A stretch of 64,000 nt of DNA from positions 1-64,000 of the forward strand of contig JANRKY010000075.1 in the NCBI GenBank assembly GCA_033763135.1, read 5' to 3'. The notes below the pieces were generated by a model. It did no database searches. It was not told the DNA's origin and saw only the letters and a list, made by a program, of their open reading frames with translations. Below are positions 56,318 through 64,000 of the stretch, piece after piece. The position numbers were made by a program, and so were the translations under genes. Each line of letters begins with the position of its first letter. Within the stretch, counting starts at the first letter, position 1. This DNA comes from DALYLB01 sp033763135 (GTDB lineage Bacteria > Acidobacteriota > Blastocatellia > RBC074).

Positions 56318-58362
56318 CGCCAGCCAAGAGAGCCAACTTCGATCCGATTGAGGACCTGCGGCGCGGCGGCGCGCGGTTGCAGGTGATCTATTATCTGGCG
56401 ATTGGGATCTTCATGGTGCTGGCGGGACGGCTCTGGTTTCTGCAGGTGATGAAGAGCGAGGTCTATGCGGTGCAGGCGGAGCAGAATCGAACGCGGATTC
56501 TGACGATTCCGGCGCGGCGGGGGACGGTCTTTGATCGCAAGGGAAAGATTCTGGTGACGAGCCAGGCCTCGTACAACATCGTCGTCAGCCGGCCGAAGGA
56601 CATCCGGGATTTCGCGGCGATCGCGGAGGTGCTGATCACGCACCTGCGGCTGGACCGGGAATGGCTGAACCGCCGGTTCGAGGCCGCGAAATACGAGCCG
56701 AAATACGAGTCGATCGTGGTCAAGGAGTCGGCCACGATTGCGGACCGGGCCTGGGTGGAGTCGCACGAATACGAGTATCCCACGGTTCGCGTCGAGGAGG
56801 CGCCGCGTCGCGTCTATCCGTACGGGATCAAGATGGCGCATGCGCTCGGCTACGTCGGCGAGGTGGACAAGAGGGAGCTGAACGATCCCGAATCGCAGTT
56901 TCACAAGGACAAGGGGTTCAAGCTCGGCGACATTGTGGGCAAGGCGGGGATCGAGCGAACGTACAACGACATTCTGATGGGCAAGGACGGCGAGCGGACG
57001 GTGGTGGTCGACAGTCGCGGGCGGATTCAGCGCGAGGTGGGGCGCGCGGAGCCGATTCCGGGGCGCGATTTCTACACGACGATCGATCTCGATGTGCAGA
57101 ACATGGCGGAGGAGCAGACCGACACGATGCCGGCCGGGCGCGGCGTGATCGTCGTGGCGGACCCGAACAACGGCGAGATTCTGGCGCTGGTCAGCCATCC
57201 GGCCTTCGATCCGAATGTCTTTTCGCTGCGGTCGAACACGGATGAGGGGCGCGGAGAGATTCGCGAGCTCTACGAGGACCCGGACAAGCCGCTCTTTAAC
57301 CGGGTGATACAGGGGACGTATCCGCCGGGCTCGACCTGGAAGCTCTTTACGACGGTGGCGGCGCTCAATGAAGGGGTGATCACGCCCGAGGAGTCGCGGA
57401 TTCAGGATGGCGGCATCCAGCTTGGCAACTATTTCATGAATTCGATCTCGAACTATGGCCGGCCGGATGTGGTGACGGCGATCGCCAAGTCGGCGGACGG
57501 ATATTATTACCGGCTGGGGCTGAAGATGGGGGTGGAGCGGTTCGAGAAATGGCTGCGGATCTTCAAGTTCGGCGAGCGGACGGGGGTGGATCTGCCGCGG
57601 GAGAAGGTCGGGACGCTGCCGACGCGGGCGTTCAAGGAGATGATCACCCGGAACGAGATCAAGCGCCGGAAGCCGGAAGGCGAGGCGTGGGGCGAGAAGG
57701 ATGACGAGGCGGTGCGTCGCCAGGCGCGCTGGTCGGATTACGACATGGCGGCGTCCTCCTTCGGGCAGGGCTTCAACACGCTGACGCCGATTCAGTTGCT
57801 GCGATATGTCGGCGGGCTGGCGATCGGCGGGCAGATGCATACGCCGCATCTGCTGTTGCGGGTGGCGCCCGGCAGGGATCGCCTGGGCAACGAGCAGGGG
57901 GAGATCCGGTATCGGGACAGCAGCATCTATAATGTGCCGATGAATCCGGCGATCTACGACATCGTCAAGAAGGGGATGTGGCAGGCGGTCAACGCGGGAG
58001 GGACGGCGGGCGCGGCGGCCGTCGAGGGCTTTGATGTCTGCGGAAAGACGGGGACGGCCCAGGTCATTTCGACCGAGAAGGCCACGAAGAAGACCCAGGA
58101 CCACGCCTGGTTCATGAGTTTTGCGCCGCGCGACAAGCCCGAGTTGTCGATGGTCATTCTGACCGAGAACGCCGGCTTCGGCGGGAAGCAGTCGGCGCCG
58201 CGGGCGAAACCGATTTACGAGGAGTATTACAAGCGGACGCGCGGCATCAAGGATGACGCGCCCGCGGCCGGAAGTCCGGTCGTTGCGGGAACGCCCGCGG
58301 CGGCGGCTTCGCCGAAACCAGCGCTCGTCCGGCCGGCGGCCGGCGCGGCGCGGACAAATTGA
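56314..58362 (+). CDS. mrdA: Penicillin-binding protein 2 (peptidoglycan transpeptidase)
   Basis: The 682-aa class B PBP has one N-terminal membrane anchor (YYLAIGIFMVLAGRLWFL), a pedestal domain with RGTVFDRKG, and a transpeptidase domain with Ser340-x-x-Lys343 (GSTWK), Ser393-x-Asp395 (KSADG) and Lys578-Thr-Gly580. The SxD form of the second motif is usual for PBP2. The C-terminal 35 residues are Ala/Pro-rich and disordered. It crosslinks lateral wall glycan made by RodA, whose gene follows after 4 nt. Confidence 0.95.
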   Translation: MTPAKRANFDPIEDLRRGGARLQVIYYLAIGIFMVLAGRLWFLQVMKSEVYAVQAEQNRTRILTIPARRGTVFDRKGKILVTSQASYNIVVSRPKDIRDFAAIAEVLITHLRLDREWLNRRFEAAKYEPKYESIVVKESATIADRAWVESHEYEYPTVRVEEAPRRVYPYGIKMAHALGYVGEVDKRELNDPESQFHKDKGFKLGDIVGKAGIERTYNDILMGKDGERTVVVDSRGRIQREVGRAEPIPGRDFYTTIDLDVQNMAEEQTDTMPAGRGVIVVADPNNGEILALVSHPAFDPNVFSLRSNTDEGRGEIRELYEDPDKPLFNRVIQGTYPPGSTWKLFTTVAALNEGVITPEESRIQDGGIQLGNYFMNSISNYGRPDVVTAIAKSADGYYYRLGLKMGVERFEKWLRIFKFGERTGVDLPREKVGTLPTRAFKEMITRNEIKRRKPEGEAWGEKDDEAVRRQARWSDYDMAASSFGQGFNTLTPIQLLRYVGGLAIGGQMHTPHLLLRVAPGRDRLGNEQGEIRYRDSSIYNVPMNPAIYDIVKKGMWQAVNAGGTAGAAAVEGFDVCGKTGTAQVISTEKATKKTQDHAWFMSFAPRDKPELSMVILTENAGFGGKQSAPRAKPIYEEYYKRTRGIKDDAPAAGSPVVAGTPAAAASPKPALVRPAAGAARTN

Positions 58363-58366
58363 TTTT

Positions 58367-59470
58367 ATGCTGGGCATCAACCGAAGATACCTGACCGATT
58401 TTGACTGGCTGCTGTTCGGCATGTCGCTGCTCGTGGCCGCGTTCGGGATCATGGAGATCGCGAGCGCCGCGCCGCAGGCGGGATTGTGGCGGCGGCAGTT
58501 GATCGGGACGTGTATCGGGCTGGGGGTGCTGTTCGTGACGACGATGTTCGATTATCGACGCATCGTCAATATCGCGCCCTATCTGTATCTCGTGGGCGTG
58601 GTCCTGCTGGGGATGGTGCTGGTCCCGGGACTGGGCAAGGTGGTCAATGGAAACCGAAGCTGGCTGGATTTGGGGCCGCTCAGTTTTCAGCCATCGGAGC
58701 TGGCCAAGCTCTTTACGCTCCTCTTCCTGGCCTATTATCTCGCAGGCGTGAAGAGGCGTCCGCTCGATCTGCGGACGGTCATTGTCGCGTGTCTGATCTG
58801 GGCCGTGCCGACTGTTCTGGTCTTTATGGAGAACGATACGGGCAGCGCGCTCAGTTTTACTTCGTTTCTGGCGGCCACGCTCTTTCTCGCAGGTGTGCGT
58901 TGGAGCTGGCTGGCGGGGGCGTTGCTGGCGCTCGTGCTGGTGATGGTCTTTTCGGTTCCTGCCATCAAGAACTGCAAAAGCTACAAGTGCGAGCGTATTA
59001 AGGCGGTCTACTGGCCCGATATGGCCGAAAAGCGATTCCGGTATCAGAATGAACAGGCGGAGATCGCGGTCGGGTCCGGCGGGATCGTCGGGAAATGGTT
59101 TCGGGGAGGGAATACCCAGGGGACGCTGGGATTCGTTCCTGAGGTTCATAGCGATTTCATCTTTGCCGTAGCCAGTGAGGAATGGGGATTTATCGGCAGT
59201 TCCATCTCGTTGACGTTTTACCTGCTGATCATTGCGCGGTTGCTGCAGATTGCGCGTCGTTCGCGCGAACGAACCGGCATGTTGCTGGTTGGTGGATTTG
59301 CGGCGCTGTTGCTGTATCACGTCACGGTCAATGTCGGGATGGTCGTTCGCTTGCTGCCAATTATGGGAATTCCATTGCCTCTGATGAGTTTCGGCTCGAC
59401 GTCGGTCGTGGCCACGTGTTTTGGGCTGGGACTGGCAATCAGCGTGCGCTTGAAACGATTCGTCAATTGA
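58367..59470 (+). CDS. rodA: Rod-shape peptidoglycan polymerase RodA
   Basis: The 367-aa SEDS glycosyltransferase has about ten spans, with motifs NGNRSWLDLGPLSFQPSELAKL, ENDTGSALSF, VPEVHSDFIFAVASEEWGF and the final GIPLPLMSFGSTSVVATCFGLGL. An unusual Cys/Lys stretch, NCKSYKCERIK, sits in the central loop. The start at 58367 is the first ATG after mrdA; an overlapping upstream frame was discarded. From 59471 to 59668 no gene is seen. Confidence 0.95.
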   Translation: MLGINRRYLTDFDWLLFGMSLLVAAFGIMEIASAAPQAGLWRRQLIGTCIGLGVLFVTTMFDYRRIVNIAPYLYLVGVVLLGMVLVPGLGKVVNGNRSWLDLGPLSFQPSELAKLFTLLFLAYYLAGVKRRPLDLRTVIVACLIWAVPTVLVFMENDTGSALSFTSFLAATLFLAGVRWSWLAGALLALVLVMVFSVPAIKNCKSYKCERIKAVYWPDMAEKRFRYQNEQAEIAVGSGGIVGKWFRGGNTQGTLGFVPEVHSDFIFAVASEEWGFIGSSISLTFYLLIIARLLQIARRSRERTGMLLVGGFAALLLYHVTVNVGMVVRLLPIMGIPLPLMSFGSTSVVATCFGLGLAISVRLKRFVN

Positions 59471-59668
59471 ATCCGATTGAGAGGCGGCTCGGCGCACAAA
59501 CGGTTTTTCGATAACAATCCACCCACTCGACGGCAGCGCACCCGAAAGGAGTCGCGCGCAGTCGAGGCGGCATCAGGGCCGGTGAGCGTCGTGGTCTGTC
59601 GTCTCCTCCGAACGAATCCGAGAGAGAGGGCGGGCGCGGCGGTTTCACACCAGACAGGAGATTTTTGA

Positions 59669-62356
<2,688 letters not shown>

Positions 62357-62370
62357 CGGAACGCAAGCGT

Positions 62371-62449
62371 ACCGAATAGACAAAATCACGGAATCGACGG
62401 CGGCAACCGATGGGGGACGCCGTCGATTTCGTGATTTTGTCTGTTCGGT
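62371..62449. terminator. 32-bp hairpin after the RNase E/G gene
   Basis: Arms 62371-62402 and 62418-62449 (ACCGAATAGACAAAATCACG and its partner) pair with two mismatches and a 15-nt loop, 14 nt after the stop. It probably terminates the transcript; it may also be a substrate for the RNase it follows. Confidence 0.7.
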
Positions 62450-62481
62450 TCACCCCCTCTTCCCCCTGGAGAGGTCGATTG

Positions 62482-63855
62482 ATGAAAAGTCGAGGTTTCC
62501 GACGGATTGCATTGATGTTGTTCTGTCTGGCGGCGGCGCCGCTAGGCGGAGAAGATGCAGCGCGAGCGGTTGCGCCCGCGCTGGATGGGCGCTGGATGCT
62601 GACGATCGAGGACGATGCCCGGCGGATCGAGATGCCGGTGGATCTGCGGATCGACGCGGGCGGACGGGCCCGGCTCGTCCTGCTCGGCCGGACCGAGGGC
62701 GAAGAGGGGCTCTTCATCGGCACGCTGGATGGGGCCAATCACCTGACGGTCGCCGGTCGCATGGCGCGCAACGCGGCCACGTTCAATCTGGTCGTCAATG
62801 CCGATCGGCTGATGGGGCGCATCGAGGGGGAGCGGCTGCAGGCGGAAGTCTATGGCACACGCGCTCCCGTCGCGGAACCCGAAGTTCCCGTCAAACGATA
62901 TGACGCGCTGCTCGGCGCGGTCCTCAACGGCCTCACCCAGAATTTCCACGATCCGAAACTGAACGGACTGACGGAGGACGCGCTTCGCGCGCGATATCTG
63001 CCCAAGGTCCGGGCGGCCCGCAACGACGGCGAACTGACGATCGCCATCCGGCAGATGCTCGCCGAATTCCGCACCTCGCACACTGAGTTCTTTCTGTCGA
63101 TGGACAAGCCGCAGGTCGTCTACAAGAGCGAAGCCGCGATCTGGCGGAAGATCGATGACCGGGTCGGCTATCTGGCCTTGCTCCATCTTCCGACCGGGCG
63201 GCTGCAGGATTTCGACGGGCTGCTCAACATGGCGATGACGGAGCTGGGCAAATATCCCGCGCTGATCGTCGATCTGCGCGGCAATCGCGGCGGCGCGATC
63301 GAGCCCGCGCTCGCCGCGCTCAATCTGCTGCTGCCGGAAGGGCGCCGGATCGCCTATTTCGGGACGCGCGACGCGCTCCGCCGGCTCGCGGTCGAATCGA
63401 TCGATCGCCTCGACCCGGCGACGCTTCCCGCGGCCTATGCCGACGATCAGATCGCGACCGCCAAATTTCAGGGCGCCGGCATGTATCAGGCCGGCGGCAA
63501 GTTCCGCTCGCCCTATCGCGGCCGCATCGCCGTCCTGATCGATGAGGGATCCGCCGACGGCGCCGAACTTCTCGCCGCGGCCCTTCGCGAAGCCGGCGTC
63601 GCCACGCTCATCGGACGCCGCACCCGCGGCTCGCTTCTGCTCTCCACCGCCGTCAATTTCACCATCATCGGCTGGGCCGGCTTCCCGCGAAATCAGGTTC
63701 GCGGCTGGCAGCTCGAAGCCCCCATCGCGGAAATCCGCACCGCCGCCCGCCGCCGCATCGAATCCATCGGTCTCGATCCCGACCTCCCCGTCGAACGCAC
63801 CTCCACCGAAGACGCCGATCTTGCCCGCGCCCTCCAATGGGCGGCGGGGAAGTGA
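62482..63855 (+). CDS. S41 family peptidase, secreted
   Basis: The 457-aa protein has a signal peptide (residues 1-22, LMLFCLAAAPLGG) and, from about 150, an S41 domain: RVGYLALLHLP, ALIVDLRGNRGGAI, VLIDEGSADGAELLAAAL with the nucleophilic Ser, and LIGRRTRGS. The lysine expected near this last motif in CtpA-type enzymes is not present; the sequence fits the tricorn/TSP-like branch. The N-terminal 130 residues are a separate beta domain. GGAGAGG precedes the ATG. Confidence 0.87.
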   Translation: MKSRGFRRIALMLFCLAAAPLGGEDAARAVAPALDGRWMLTIEDDARRIEMPVDLRIDAGGRARLVLLGRTEGEEGLFIGTLDGANHLTVAGRMARNAATFNLVVNADRLMGRIEGERLQAEVYGTRAPVAEPEVPVKRYDALLGAVLNGLTQNFHDPKLNGLTEDALRARYLPKVRAARNDGELTIAIRQMLAEFRTSHTEFFLSMDKPQVVYKSEAAIWRKIDDRVGYLALLHLPTGRLQDFDGLLNMAMTELGKYPALIVDLRGNRGGAIEPALAALNLLLPEGRRIAYFGTRDALRRLAVESIDRLDPATLPAAYADDQIATAKFQGAGMYQAGGKFRSPYRGRIAVLIDEGSADGAELLAAALREAGVATLIGRRTRGSLLLSTAVNFTIIGWAGFPRNQVRGWQLEAPIAEIRTAARRRIESIGLDPDLPVERTSTEDADLARALQWAAGK

Positions 63856-63987
63856 TCTCGGAGAACGGCTCGTCGCGCGCAACCTCGATCCGGCCCCAAT
63901 GGAGCAGGGCGAATTTCGCTGACGGCGATCTGCGGCCGGGGAATATTTGGGGCGTCGCCTGTTATTCAGAGGTCGGAGGGAGACAGA

Positions 63988-64000
63988 TGATGAAGAAATA
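63988..64000 (+). CDS. Start of next gene (truncated by window)
   Basis: ATGATGAAGAAA follows GGAGGGAGA at a suitable distance. The first residues (MMKK) look like a signal peptide. Nothing more is visible. The gap 63856-63987 shows no other gene. Confidence 0.45.

Overview
The window is a GC-rich bacterial chromosome segment that looks like Acidobacteriota. That placement is an inference from gene content: a very large TonB-dependent receptor with an N-terminal carboxypeptidase-regulatory-like domain, many secreted S9 peptidases, amidohydrolases and class-C-type serine hydrolases, and a standard mreBCD-mrdA-rodA locus. There are no ribosomal RNA genes, CRISPR arrays or complete transposons. 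One tRNA gene (Phe-GAA) is present.

Region 1 (1-14.7 kb) is an accessory six-gene cassette, all on the + strand and closely spaced: a 1202-aa protein of unknown function, a LamG protein with a tail-fibre-like C-terminus, a ComEC-like metallo-beta-lactamase-fold protein whose first residues match a bipartite nuclear-localisation pattern, a 1519-aa DUF6603-like protein, a 601-aa unknown and a 71-aa unknown. Copies of the same short repeat lie on both sides. The right-hand copy is a roughly 213-bp element with terminal inverted repeats and an 11-bp target duplication. Base composition drops sharply from about 6.2 to 9.6 kb. This is the best candidate here for an undescribed system.

Region 2 (14.7-40.4 kb) looks like a catabolic island for peptides and amino acids. 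A GntR/FCD regulator heads an operon of aconitase X (large and swivel parts), IorA, IorB and an IlvE-type aminotransferase, with a decayed ornithine-cyclodeaminase fragment inside it. An intact cyclodeaminase homologue lies further downstream. Divergent from the regulator are a lipoprotein D-aminoacylase-like hydrolase, a DapA-family lyase/aldolase and a secreted serine hydrolase. Then, on the - strand, come a TonB-dependent receptor, a DPP-IV-like S9 peptidase, an imidazolonepropionase-like amidohydrolase and a class I aminotransferase. The palindrome ATTGTATACAAT and close variants occur in just two intergenic regions that I found, twice in each: next to gntR and upstream of the receptor gene. 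In both regions the promoter has the same layout. This suggests one regulon running from outer-membrane uptake to ferredoxin-linked oxidation. A plausible diet is proline/hydroxyproline-rich peptides.

Region 3 (40.6-52.6 kb) holds housekeeping and small defence-like modules: tRNA-Phe and dusB, a MntA/HepT (MNT-HEPN) toxin-antitoxin pair divergent from dusB over a shared palindromic promoter, an HD phosphohydrolase, a DedA protein, phosphate acetyltransferase, a serine hydrolase, a second S9 peptidase, an HNH endonuclease with its partner, a lone DUF433 protein and uvrB.

Region 4 (52.6-64 kb) has an orphan Flp-type pilin, the rod-shape operon mreB-mreC-mreD-mrdA-rodA, an RNase E/G whose S1 domain is split by a roughly 420-residue acidic insertion, an S41 peptidase and the first codons of one more gene.

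Several intergenic repeat families are visible: four copies of a CCACGGGG-type palindromic element, a GGACAGGAT hairpin, a long hairpin after rne, and the repeat around Region 1. Most promoters I can read fit TTGAC-N17-TAGNNT.
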